Position numbers and translations under genes: made by a program
Shown: one piece after another, positions 45,061-54,947 of the stretch
Layout: each line of letters begins with the position of its first letter
How positions within the stretch are numbered: position 1 is the first letter of the stretch
Assembly (NCBI RefSeq): GCF_030864355.1
Contig: NC_083398.1
Location: forward strand, 186,001-250,000
Direction: 5' to 3'
Source of the DNA: Cutaneotrichosporon cavernicola
Lineage: Eukaryota; Basidiomycota; Tremellomycetes; Trichosporonales; Trichosporonaceae
DNA: 64,000 bases
The notes under the pieces: model-generated
What the model was told of the DNA's origin: nothing
Databases searched by the model: none
The model's input: the letters and a program-made list of their open reading frames with translations, nothing else

Positions 45061-47719
45061 CACACTTACAACACATCACAATTACGCAACTCTACTTGAT
45101 CCTTACTCTCAATCCTTTCGAACCCTCGCGTTCTCGCATCTTCGCATCTTCACATCCTCTCGCTCCCCAAAACATCTCGCCATCTTACCATCTTACCATC
45201 TTGCCCTTCAACTTTGATCGTCATTGCGAATCACCAGCTTCCCCTTCACAACAGCTCGGTCACTCCCTCCTCATAAACGACAACCGGACACTGTGCTTTC
45301 GACACTCAACCCCCTAGATTCACGATCTCCCCTTGACGCCCCCCCCCTCTCCCCCTCTACGACGCACATCACATCACTCGGTCCCATACAACTGCGAAAC
45401 CATTTCTTCGTGCGCGACAACAGTTGCTCGCTGCACGACCCCTATTTACGATCTCTCTGATACACGCAGCCATCATCGCCTTTTGTTCTCGGCGGTCCAC
45501 ACATCTCTCCCTTGTCTTCCCCCTGGACAAGCCCCCGGCTCCGCTCGGCGCTCGATTACTCCCACATCCCGTCTCGGCGTGACAGTACACAACCAACTAC
45601 CCCATTCCATACCATATCCCACACGACCCTCTCACCCACACAGGATCGATCACTTGAGAGCTCGGCTCGCCAACAGAACACTCCCATCACGCACGAGCCA
45701 TATCTCGTCCGAGCACACTGCCTAACCCGCGCGTCTCCTCGCCACCCTCGCCACTGTCCACATATATCCAACTCGGGGTGCTGCCAACTCACCAGTGGCA
45801 TCTGCACAGCACGGGAACATATAGTGCGTAGGAACGTGAACGCGCGCCTTGTCGACCTTGGACGAGCGCCTCATTCCAGCGTTTCCTTTCTTGCGAAGGA
45901 CGGACCGACCAACCACCCGACGTACCTCGACCGACTATTGCTCTTGAACTGTGTGTGTCACACTCAGTCAGATCCTTTTCGCCCCAACGTCGGCTTATAC
46001 ACCTTGGTCACCCTCGACTTGACCCTCGAACTCCGGCCTTGGGTCACTGGCCCTTGCCACTCGAGCCATTCTGTTGAATACGAAGACTGGCGACTAACGT
46101 CCTGGTAGTCGTCATTCCGGCAAGCACAGACCCTTTAACCTCATCTTGGGCATTGACGCCACCGAGCCACTCCCCCACTCCCTACGGAAGCCCTCATTTG
46201 GACCGCCTCTCGGATCCTCGTGCCCCTCGTCGGCTTCTATTATCCCTTGCAAGGTCAAGTAGCCTCCTGGGGATCATCCTGAGCGGCCCGGGACAAGAGG
46301 CAAAGCGTCCTTCTTTTACAAGTAAAAGGCCAGGAACAATTGTTGTGCGCTCGGACTGGTGAGTAGATTGAATGAGGTTTGTGTGCACGAGGTCACGAGG
46401 AGTAACAGGGCTCGAAAGCCAAAGAGGGAAGGGGCCGGGGGTGAGAAGAAGGGGAGGGGGCTGTTGGGGGCTGATTGGGGCGAAGCGAGAAGGAAGGGTG
46501 CGGAGGGTGCGGAGAGAGAAATGACAAAGCTGGGTCTAGGCGTTGACAATCTGACGTTTGGTTCGTTTTGCGTCTTGTCAAAGAGTCGAGTGTGGAGTGT
46601 GCATGTCGTGTATCTTGTGTATCATGTGTGTGTGGGTGTGTGTTTCTTGGGTGTAATGGTTGGTGGCGGAAAGGGGCTTGGCCAACCCTCCCCTTCCTTC
46701 CTTCCTTGCCCACTGCAACACTGTCACCATGTCACCGTGCTTTACACCTCGACTACCACTCCCACTGCCACTGCCACTGCCACTCCCTCATGCACCCAAA
46801 CTCTCTCTTCTCACTCCCTTCACAACCACACCGCCACGATCACCAACCCGCAGCGCCCCGCAGCAGTACATCTCGCTAACCATCTCCAGAACCCAACAAC
46901 ATCATCGAAGTCGGTCGCAGCACATTGTCTTTGTTGAGATATCACTTGTCGCCCTCCTCCGAGCTGTGCGCCTCTCTCCCTTCTCATTCCAAGTCCGACG
47001 CGAACTACCTCCTCCACTTGATCTCGCCCACCCAGCTCGCCCTCTCCTCGCCCTCTTGCCGATCCGACCGCAGCGCAGCTGCAGCTGAAGACTCGAGAAC
47101 GTGGGTACTAGCGTCGTCGTCTCAAGGATCGAGGACCAACCGCCTCCACACAAACACTACTCAGCCTCTCCCCTCGTCGTTACTGTTCCCTCTCCTCGAC
47201 GACGCTACCTTGCGACAGGACACATAAGACCAGGATTGCCTCTTCATACCCGTGGGCATTTCCTCGCGCTGGTCTCCGCTAGGTTAGCACCTCCACAACC
47301 TTCCTCCCATAATATCTTGACCACCATTGCTCACTGCCCCACAGTTCGCAACTAGCCCCACCGCCCGCTTCTAGGTCTGTGACGATCTGTCACAGGCCAC
47401 ACGCCACCTCTTCATCATCCTGCAGCAACTCCCCCTGCCCCACTGGGGCGACGGCACGACCCCGGTGGCACACCACCGTGGCGGCCCGCTGTTGCAAAAG
47501 CAACAGGAACTGCAACAACAACAACAACAACATCATCATCACCAACAACAACAACAACCTCAACATCATCATCAGGCGGCGTCCTACAACTTCTACAGAT
47601 CGTCACTATCCCTCTCCCCACCGGCTTCTTCCCCATCATCTCCCCACCGGACTTCGCCTCTTAACTGGCAGCTCACTCAAGATCCTGCGCCCTCGTCGTA
47701 CGAACCGCAGACGCCACCG
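45061..47719 (+). promoter_or_regulatory. Long pyrimidine-rich leader of the cyclin gene
   Basis: From about 45060 the sequence becomes C/T-rich like the 5' leaders of other genes in the window, yet the first in-frame ATG of the cyclin is at 47720. A strong donor (CTG|GTGAGTAG) occurs at 46361 and good acceptors lie near 47395 (CTGTCACAG). I infer transcription from the left end with one large leader intron, giving a leader of 1 kb or more. The frame upstream of 47720 is open back to 47375 and encodes Gln/His runs, so the protein may start upstream through a spliced exon. Confidence 0.4.
46755..46788. repeat. 6-bp tandem repeat
   Basis: CCACTG is repeated about five times in the leader of the cyclin gene. 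Confidence 0.75.
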
Positions 47720-49741
47720 ATGTCTGCAGTCGCCGGTCCCCATACCGTCATGGAACCTTCCTACTTTGGCCCATCCTGGGTCATGCCTGCAACCGAGTAC
47801 GACCACCACCTTGGCTACGCGCCAGACATGGCGATGGAGGAGCAGTTTGTCAAGGCCGAGCCCAACCACGTTGCTCGCCCTGTCCACTCTGCGTTCCAGG
47901 CATTATCGATCAATTCCACGACTGCAGCACCCGCACCTGCGCCGCAACGACCGCTATCCCCACCTCCGTCCTCGAAGAAGATTGACATGCGACTGGCTGA
48001 GCCCGGGAGTGACGAGTCCAAGCCCGGTTACCTTACGCCCATGGCGCAGTACACATGTGCGTATCCTAACGGCTTCGTGGGGCGGGCATGGCGTGCGCAA
48101 CGGCCAGGGAATGTACCTGAGGCACAGCTGACACTCGCAGCCACAACGTTTTGGTACTTCTGGCACGCGGACATGTTCTCATCTTCGCTGGCTCACAGCC
48201 CGCTGATGAACCGTCGCCAGAGCAAGGATATTCGCAAGTCCAAGTCTCGTCCATTCGACAACGAAGGGCGAGCGATTCACCCAGTCCCGATCAACCCCAA
48301 CCTTCCCTTCTGTCAGTTCGTCTTCTCCGTCCTCCACAGCACCCAGGTGTCCTTCTCGGTCACCATTCTCGCCCTCATCTACACCCACAAGTACAAGAAG
48401 TGTCTCGCACTAGGACGGCGACCACCGTTCCATCGCGAGGTGTCCGAGGCGCAGGGGTTCATCACGGGCTTGATGCTTGCCAACAAGTATCTCGACGACA
48501 ACACGTACACCAACACCACTTGGGCACAGTTCCTCGGCATCCCGGTCAAGGACGTCAACGACTATGAGCTCGAGTGGCTGGACGCATTGCACTTCAACCT
48601 GCGTGTCGGGATACGCGAGTTTGACAGTTGGCGCTCGATGCTCGACACGCATATTCGCTATCAGCGCGCCGGCGCCCTCTCTGGATACGTCTTCCCCGCG
48701 GCGGGCGGCCGCGCCCAGTCGGCGTCGCCTCCGCTGGTTCTGCAGCATGGCGCAGCCGCCAACCAGACTCCACTCAAACGGACGGCCAAGGATGCGTTCT
48801 CTGCTGACGTGCTCCACAACACCTCGATGTACGAGGCTGCGCGCGTTAGTGCACGCAAGGCCTCCATGTCCGGGCAGCAGTTCCCCGTCACATCCTTACC
48901 AACACCTGTCCCATCACTTCCTTCGGTATCACCCACCGATCCGACGTACCCTACTCTGGCTCGCTCGTCCTCGCTCAGCCGACAGATCGCTCGTCTTCCC
49001 GCCCCAGGATCGCAACGCAGCTCGGCTGGCCAGGAGCAGATGGCGCCAGAAATTGCCGACCTGCGCCAGGCTGCGCTCGCTAACAACACCTGGGGAGCGC
49101 ACCAGCAGGTGGCTGAACCGATCGATTTTGGGCAGGATGAGCGGTGGCGCTTGGCGCCTTCGCAGCCGCGCCTGTACTTCTTACAGGCGGCAGCAACACC
49201 ACAGTTCGGTCCCGATCCCCGCTACCACAAGGCGATACCCCACTACCTCGAAGCCGGTCACGAGTCTGGCTTCGAGTTCAACCCATACGCCATGGCGTCT
49301 GTCATGGCAGCCGCTTCTGTTGGGGCGGACTCGATGGACCTCGACCCGAGCCAGGTCGACCTGGCTTCGCCCATGGACCCACTCTACTCTGCGCAGCAGC
49401 AGCAGAGTGCGATGCAGGCTGCGCAACAGCAGGGGTACCGCGGTATGAGCATGCCAATCGCTCCGGTCCCGACCCACTTTGTGAACCCCCAGCCGGGCCA
49501 GTTTGCCAACGCCGGGCCTCCCGGCTACGCGTACGGGTCGTTCGCCTGGCCTGCGCCCCCGTCCGTCAGCTGGCGCCACCAGCACTGGCGTCCAGGGCAC
49601 GCGCAGCGCTGGTCCTCTGGGTCAGACGACGCATACCTGGCGATGCAACCTCCCCCCATGTGCCACACGGCTGCCGCGTCGCAATGGTCGACTCCGGCAG
49701 TGCACCCGGCAGTGTATCCTGCCTACCGGACCCAGTTTTGA
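47720..49741 (+). CDS. Pcl-type cyclin (Pho85 CDK partner)
   Basis: Two exons, 47720-48056 and 48141-49741, giving 645 aa from the first in-frame ATG. The cyclin box lies around residues 165-275: FVFSVLHSTQVSFSVTILAL, then GFITGLMLANKYLDDNTYTN, LGIPVKDVNDYELEWLDALH. The L-A-N-K-(F/Y)-L-D-D-N-T-(F/Y)-T-N and E-L-E-W-L motifs are those of Pcl1/Pcl2-like cyclins that activate the Pho85 kinase in G1, polarised growth and phosphate responses. The C-terminal half is Gln/Ala/Pro-rich. The 84-nt intron (donor GTGCGTATCC, acceptor after CTGACACTCGCAG) is stop-free and in frame, so it could also be translated. The open frame continues upstream through a Gln/His-rich run, so the true N-terminus may be about 85-115 residues longer, joined from an upstream exon. 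Confidence 0.85.
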   Translation: MSAVAGPHTVMEPSYFGPSWVMPATEYDHHLGYAPDMAMEEQFVKAEPNHVARPVHSAFQALSINSTTAAPAPAPQRPLSPPPSSKKIDMRLAEPGSDESKPGYLTPMAQYTCAYPNGFVGRAWRAQRPGNVPEAQLTLAATTFWYFWHADMFSSSLAHSPLMNRRQSKDIRKSKSRPFDNEGRAIHPVPINPNLPFCQFVFSVLHSTQVSFSVTILALIYTHKYKKCLALGRRPPFHREVSEAQGFITGLMLANKYLDDNTYTNTTWAQFLGIPVKDVNDYELEWLDALHFNLRVGIREFDSWRSMLDTHIRYQRAGALSGYVFPAAGGRAQSASPPLVLQHGAAANQTPLKRTAKDAFSADVLHNTSMYEAARVSARKASMSGQQFPVTSLPTPVPSLPSVSPTDPTYPTLARSSSLSRQIARLPAPGSQRSSAGQEQMAPEIADLRQAALANNTWGAHQQVAEPIDFGQDERWRLAPSQPRLYFLQAAATPQFGPDPRYHKAIPHYLEAGHESGFEFNPYAMASVMAAASVGADSMDLDPSQVDLASPMDPLYSAQQQQSAMQAAQQQGYRGMSMPIAPVPTHFVNPQPGQFANAGPPGYAYGSFAWPAPPSVSWRHQHWRPGHAQRWSSGSDDAYLAMQPPPMCHTAAASQWSTPAVHPAVYPAYRTQF

Positions 49742-50898
49742 ATCTCGCGCTGGCCGCGAACCTCGCCCAACCACACCTAGACGTCCTCGCCTGTCTTCAC
49801 TTTCCGCACAAGCTCACGGATTCCACGTTTCGCCTCGTTTTCGGGTTACCTTCGATGTACGCTCTCGTTTCCTCGCATCACCGCGCTTGCCTTCGCCTCG
49901 GCTCCCCTGCAACATTGTGTCTTTGACTTGTCGCGCTGGCGCCTCACGCAAGGCCACACAACACACCATTGACATCGACCGCTTCATCAATAATTTCACG
50001 CCGCCTAACGAGACATACTCTGCATATCTTTGACCCCCCCCCCTGCTGTCGATGGCTATGAGGGGCCTGGTCCACTGTACATGTAGCTATAGAATCGTAG
50101 ATCAGATGCTGTACACACACGTGTGATCATGCCATGATGATGCCACACGGGCCATTGGGAGCGCAGCAGCTTGCGCAGCAGCACAGCCTGTGAATGGGGA
50201 TACGGAGGCCCAAGCTCTGGAGCGCAATTGATGCTGTCGACACTTGTTTGCCATTGCCATTGCATCGCCTCTTTCAAGTCACGTCACATCCAAGGAACGA
50301 GGATTGAACCCCCAAATCCTCAACCAGCCTGGCCCCAGTGTAGCCCTTTTCCGAACTGTGATAACGTTTCGCCCTGAGAGGTTGGGAAGGTGTTGTGGAG
50401 CGGGATCCGAAGGAGGAAATCGGCACCTCGCAAATCCCATCCCCGAGAAAGAAGCGCCTTTGAATGTGAGTGCGGCAGAGAATCTGCTGTGAACGAATGG
50501 CTTTGTATCAACCCCAAACCTACACCGCTAATCTCTGAAATCCTTATGCGATGTCCTCTTTGCCAACTGTGCCACCGGTCTTCGGTTCGTTGATCAATCG
50601 AGGAGACAGAAGGCGGGAGGTCTAATTCTTAGCCCTGTCACCCGCTTTCACGGCACGCGACTGGATGGATACAAGAAGAGGTGCTGGAAGATGGATGATG
50701 GACTTGAGGTGCCTTTCCTGTGAGTATGAGTGACGGTGTGACATCACGTCTTATCCCCGACCCTGACAAACCCTTTCTCCCGCCCCTCAGTCCCCACGTG
50801 ACTGACCCTGAAATCATACTGAATGACGCTTTGGCCTTTCGAATAAACATGCATGTACCATCGAGTCATACACAACCCACCCTTACTTCACCCCACCC
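49742..50898. other. Convergent 3' intergenic region
   Basis: About 1.15 kb between the cyclin and the convergent long mini-SANT gene. It contains a short C run near 50034. No gene or RNA was recognised; a tRNA-like T-arm near 50310 was checked and rejected. Confidence 0.5.
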
Positions 50899-52012
50899 CT
50901 ACTTGTCACCCTTGTCGAGCAATGCCTTGACGATATACGGCTCGATTGTCTTGCTTTCATCAGTTGAATATCAAGCTCACTCACGTCCAATTGTCATGCA
51001 GCTGCTTGCCTGTACGACCGGGGATCAAGTTGTCGAATACTGCGCGTTTGGGTCCATTGCCAATGGTGGCTTTGAAGAGCTGCACAAGCTCGTCCCCGGA
51101 TAAACGGCCTTTGGGCGCTGGCTTCTTATTTACCTTTGTGGAGGTGGGGGAATCCGTACGGGGCGAGATGCGAGCCTTCTTCTCGCCCTTGGGCTTGGCG
51201 GGGGAGTTGAGGGGTCGTTTCTTCACTTTGGGCGATTCGGCCAGGCCAAGATACCGCTTGGTGCTGGGCTCCAACTGTGACTCGCTCTTGACCTCGTCCT
51301 TGACCTCCCCGTCACTGTCTTCACTTTTCACCTGCGTCTTGCCCTCAATCTTGCTCTTGGCTTTGGTCTCGATCTCGCCGTCGCTCTCGCTCCCGGTCTG
51401 GACCGCATTCTCGTTCTTGGGAGGACTATCGCCCTTGACCTTGGTCTTCTTGCCCTCACCGTTGCCCTTGCTCTTGCCCTTGCTGAAGATACTACTCTTG
51501 GTCTTGCTGTTGATCTTGCTCGTGCTCTTGCCCTTCGTCTCGCACTTACTCTCGCTCTCGCCGTCGCTCTCGGCCAGCGCCGGAGGCTTGGCTTGGTCCC
51601 TACTCTCAGACCCAGCCGTAGGGCCGAACTCGTCATCCTCCTCGAGGTCGTTATTTGCCTTGGACTCTGGCTCGGCCTTGACCTGCGGCTCAATCTTCTC
51701 GCGGATGGTGATTGGAGCAGGCGACTCGGACTCCGCGCGGAGGGCGAGGGGATCAGGAGATTCGAACTTGACGAGCTGCTCAGAGTCCGCGGACTTGGCC
51801 TTGGGAGGCGACTGGGTCTTGGGCGGCGACTGGCTCTTGGGCGGCGACTGGCTCTTGGGCGGCTCGTCACGAGGCGACTCGCTCACACTCCCGTCCTCCA
51901 CCATCTTGACGTCCCCCAGGCCCTCCATCTTGGACTCGGGCTCAGGCGAGGGAGAGTGGCGGTGGCGGCGAATGCGAGTGGGGCGGGTAGGAATTTCGAT
52001 GACGAAGGGCAT
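50899..52012 (-). CDS. Long mini-SANT paralogue with Lys/Ser/Glu-rich region
   Basis: Two exons on the minus strand, 52012-50985 and 50953-50899 (intron only 31 nt), giving 360 aa. The SANT-like domain is at the extreme C-terminus: GRLSGDELVQLFKATIG, then NLIPGRTGKQLHDNWT, and after the intron KTIEPYIVKALLDKGDK. The acceptor was chosen because it restores the I-x-P-x-x-x-x-A-L alignment with the copies at 28.6, 29.1 and 52.7 kb. About 300 residues precede it, with repeated S-Q-S-P-P-K units, many Lys-Ser-Lys runs, and V-K-F-E, V-K-A-E and V-K-S-E motifs typical of SUMO acceptor sites. The W of the usual W-(T/S) start is replaced by L. Head-to-head with the paralogue at 52655, about 640 bp apart. 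Confidence 0.75.
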
Positions 52013-52654
52013 GGCAGGGTACAATGGGTTAGAGAGTTGAACTAGTAGGGTAGGAGATGGAAGTGGAGAGTTACACTGGGTAGGGAGAGACGACGATGGA
52101 GGAGTGAGGTGGGAGATGTGTTGGGCTTTGCGAACAGTATAGGACGAGGCGAAGTAGGAGGGCGAGCTTGACCTTGACCTTGGCCTTGACCGATGCGTGA
52201 GAATGGCAAGTGCGCCCTCTGGACCTCGCTTTGGAACACAGCTCGACGTGTGTGTGTTTGTGTGGTATTTACCGACCGCTCAGCTGGCCATGCCCAAGTC
52301 GAAAGGCAGACTGACCCCAAGATCTCTAAGAGACCAAGATATTCTGGAAAAACGAACCGCAGAACGGATCCCAAGAATCATTGTTTCGCCAGGACAGGGG
52401 TTTCACGAGCGTACGCGCCGCGCTGTTCTACTCGTGGGGGGGCGATGAGGCGACGAGGCAGCCTGTTCTGCCTCAAAGGCCAGACGTGAGAGTAGAGACT
52501 CATGTTGGTGTGCTCATCGTGTGTAGGTTAGACAGAGGACCAACTGCGCCCCATACTTATATCCTCCAGTTGCATCCACACTCTCAACATCCTCCCACTC
52601 TCTCATTTCCCACATCGATAACTTGATCTCCACACATCCACACCTCAAGTTGCC
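52013..52654. promoter_or_regulatory. Divergent promoter between two mini-SANT genes
   Basis: About 640 bp shared by divergent paralogues. It contains CTTGACCTTGACCTTGGCCTTGACC-like hexamer repeats near 52168-52192 and a TATA-like TTATAT (52558-52563) 92 bp before the + strand ATG. Joint regulation is inferred from geometry only. Confidence 0.4.
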
Positions 52655-53165
52655 ATGCCCAAGCGCAAGCACTCCCCGTCTCCCTCGCCAGATCCCGATT
52701 CTCCCGACATTGTCTTCGTCAAGATGGAGGTGACCCCTTCTCCTGACAAGCGCGAGTCCGACTCGAGCGACCTCCCCGACGTCAAGCCCAAGGTCAAGTC
52801 CGAGGGAAGCAAGCCCGGCCGCAAGCCTGGCGTCTCGTACGCGTCCAAGAAGTGGAGTGGTGCGGAACTGCGCCAACTCTTCCTCCTTGGTCTTGGGGGA
52901 GGAGAGAGTGGAGGCGTCCCAGCTGCCCGGTTCGAGGCTATGCCCGGTCGTAGCGTTTCGCAATGTACGAATGCGTGGCGGTGAGTATCTCCTGAAAAAA
53001 GTGACGTGACGTGAGCAGACAGTTTAATGACCCTAATGGTGGAAGAAGACAAGCTGGTGAGGAGGGAGACACGCTCACACCAGTCAGCGCGTCATCCCCG
53101 TCGTCCTTAAGGCTCTTGGCGACGTGGGGGAGCCCGGCGAAACTGGCCATCCGGATTCGCAGTAG
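52655..53165 (+). CDS. Mini-SANT protein, copy D
   Basis: Two exons, 52655-52980 and 53084-53165 (intron 103 nt), giving 135 aa. The N-terminus has VFVKMEVTPSPD (V-K-M-E) and KPKVKSEGSKPG (V-K-S-E), both SUMO-type motifs. The domain is KKWSGAELRQLFLLGLG, then EAMPGRSVSQCTNAWR, and after the intron QRVIPVVLKALGDVGEP. The 3' splice site at 53083 was preferred over one at 53018 because it restores the V-x-P-x-x-x-K-A-L end seen in the paralogues. The intron position is identical (phase 2, after W-R). Confidence 0.75.
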
Positions 53166-53480
53166 CAGTGTGCGGTTGGAGGCGGAGAGCGGGAAGGGAC
53201 ACGGATTGGTGACGCAAGCTGAGGAACTAGTTCGGGTTGGTCAGGATAATAGTATGAGCGGCGTGTGTCGGGTATGTAAAGTGGTGAGAGTTAGCACGTG
53301 TGGGCGCAAGTTGTGAGAAATCTGCGCAATTCACGGTGTTTACTGCTGACCTTACTTACGCTGCTCGCTGATGACGGCTGTCTGGCCAAGAACCATACCT
53401 CATCCCACGCTCACTGTTCCCTCACCGCCCCGGACATTGTCAATGTACACGTACTGCTCCATCTCGAGACTGAATACACT
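53166..53480. other. Convergent 3' intergenic region
   Basis: Short spacer between convergent genes; nothing was recognised. Confidence 0.5.
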
Positions 53481-54286
53481 CTACTTGCCAATAGCAGCCT
53501 TTCCGGTGAGGTAAGCCCCAACCACATTGGCAAAGTACTTGTTGTCAGCACACGTCACAACCGCGATCTAAACTCACCTTGCCCTGTCCCTCTGCGGCCT
53601 CGAGTTCCAATGCGGACGGCTTGAAGCTCCCGTCCCCGCCAGCCACAGTCGACGCGCCATACGGGCTCGAGCCATGGACGGTTGCCGTGTCGCCAGTAGC
53701 CTTGAACTGGTATCCGTTAGGCACGTAGATGATACCCTGGTGCACAAAGTACGGTAAGATGTTGAGGTGCGTCGTCTCCTGTCCCCCGTGCTGGGTGTTG
53801 GACGACGTAAACGTGCCGGCAAACTTGCCGATCAGTGAGCCTTGCGCGTACTGCGCGCCAGTCGAGTCGAGGAACGCGTTCACTTGCGCCGGCATACGGC
53901 CGAAACGAGTAGGAGCACCAATGATGAAACCGTCCAGCTCGACAAGGGCCTCGGGAGTGATGATGGGGTGCTTGGGCTCGAGCGAGGAACCGCCGCCAAT
54001 CTTCTTGACCAGGTCGGCGGGGAGCGTCTCCTGGAAGTTGTAGGGCCGAACCTCGGCTCCCGCAGCCTCAGCGCCGCGAATAGCGGCCTCAGCAAGAGCC
54101 CCGGTATGGCCATACATGCTGTAATAAATTATACCGATCTTAGGGCGGACAACGTTGAGGGACCTGCATGTCAGCCGAGTCGCGCAGATTGGTTGTGACG
54201 CCATAAAGTGTAGGATCCGCGGTGGGTGCCACAAATGGACCTCAGCCGCCACGCCGATTTCAGTCCTCAACCCAGCATACTTACAT
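53481..54286 (-). CDS. WrbA-type flavoprotein, NAD(P)H:quinone oxidoreductase
   Basis: Three exons on the minus strand: 54286-54285, 54163-53578 and 53537-53481 (introns of 121 and 40 nt), giving 214 aa. The flavodoxin fold is clear: IGIIYYSMYGHTGALAEA (FMN phosphate loop), LDGFIIGAPTRFGRMPAQVN, and TSSNTQHGGQETTHLNI. This is the WrbA/Pst2/Ycp4/Rfs1 family, which reduces quinones by two electrons and protects against oxidative stress, often at membrane eisosomes in yeasts. The start is unusual: exon 1 contributes only AT before a consensus donor GTAAGT, and exon 2 begins with G after GACATGCAG, so the ATG is split by the intron. The result MSLNVVRPKIGIIYYS fits the family exactly. The last exon supplies KYFANVVGAYLTGK. 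Confidence 0.9.
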
Positions 54287-54947
54287 GATAAACAAGGCTT
54301 TGGTAGTGCAGTAGAGATGCGATAGAGGGACTTGGCTAAGTGTAGCTCAGAGAAATGGTGAGTCTCAACGTTTAACGAGGGCTGAGGCTTAAGTAGCCGG
54401 GGAATCGGTAACATGACCGAGGTTGGTATCCCGTGTCCCGTAATCAATTGGTGGGCAAGATCTGTCATGTATGTTGACGCAAGCTTAAGGGCGCCAATCG
54501 TGCGATAAGGTGGGGCTGGTGTGAAAACTATAAGCTTGTAGCCGACGGGCGAGCCTGGAATTCTTGCTCAGCACTGCCTGGCAGGGGTAATGAGCGGAAT
54601 CGTGCGGTTGTTCACTTGGGATGTATTCGATCGGTTGTTGACGTGCTCCGATTCGCACCGGCGTCTGGGGGGCCTCACCCTGTCCCGAATGCGGGGTAGT
54701 TGGTCAGCATTCTCGAGCTGTGCACTGAGATTGCCCCTCGGCGATCCCAATCTTCCTCCATGCAGTTTCCGAAGGTATGCCAGAGACAACGTCTTCCATT
54801 TCTCTAAATTAACCCAGGACATATTACATTCCATACAAACTCGGCCTGATCTTCCGCACCACTCCGCCTTGCGCCGGCCATCAACAAACCCGTGCTGCTC
54901 CGCTCCATTCCGCACGGCTCCGCCCAACCTCGCAACCCCGTGCACCT
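54287..54947. other. Intergenic between flavoprotein and permease genes
   Basis: About 660 bp covering the flavoprotein promoter and the permease 3' end; no gene was recognised. Confidence 0.5.

Noticed and set aside
50240..50340. Possible tRNA T-arm (GGGGGTTCAATCC on the minus strand)
   Set aside because: No matching acceptor, D-arm or anticodon arm can be drawn upstream; no A-box.
50946..52040. Leu/Ser-rich + strand frame antisense to the long mini-SANT gene
   Set aside because: Its leucine runs come from Lys-coding AAG/GAG triplets on the minus strand. The minus-strand gene has a conserved domain and splice site.
53019..53316. Alternative second exon for the mini-SANT gene at 52655 using acceptor 53018
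   Set aside because: It gives a long non-homologous tail, whereas acceptor 53083 restores the paralogue pattern ending in V-I-P-x-x-x-K-A-L.
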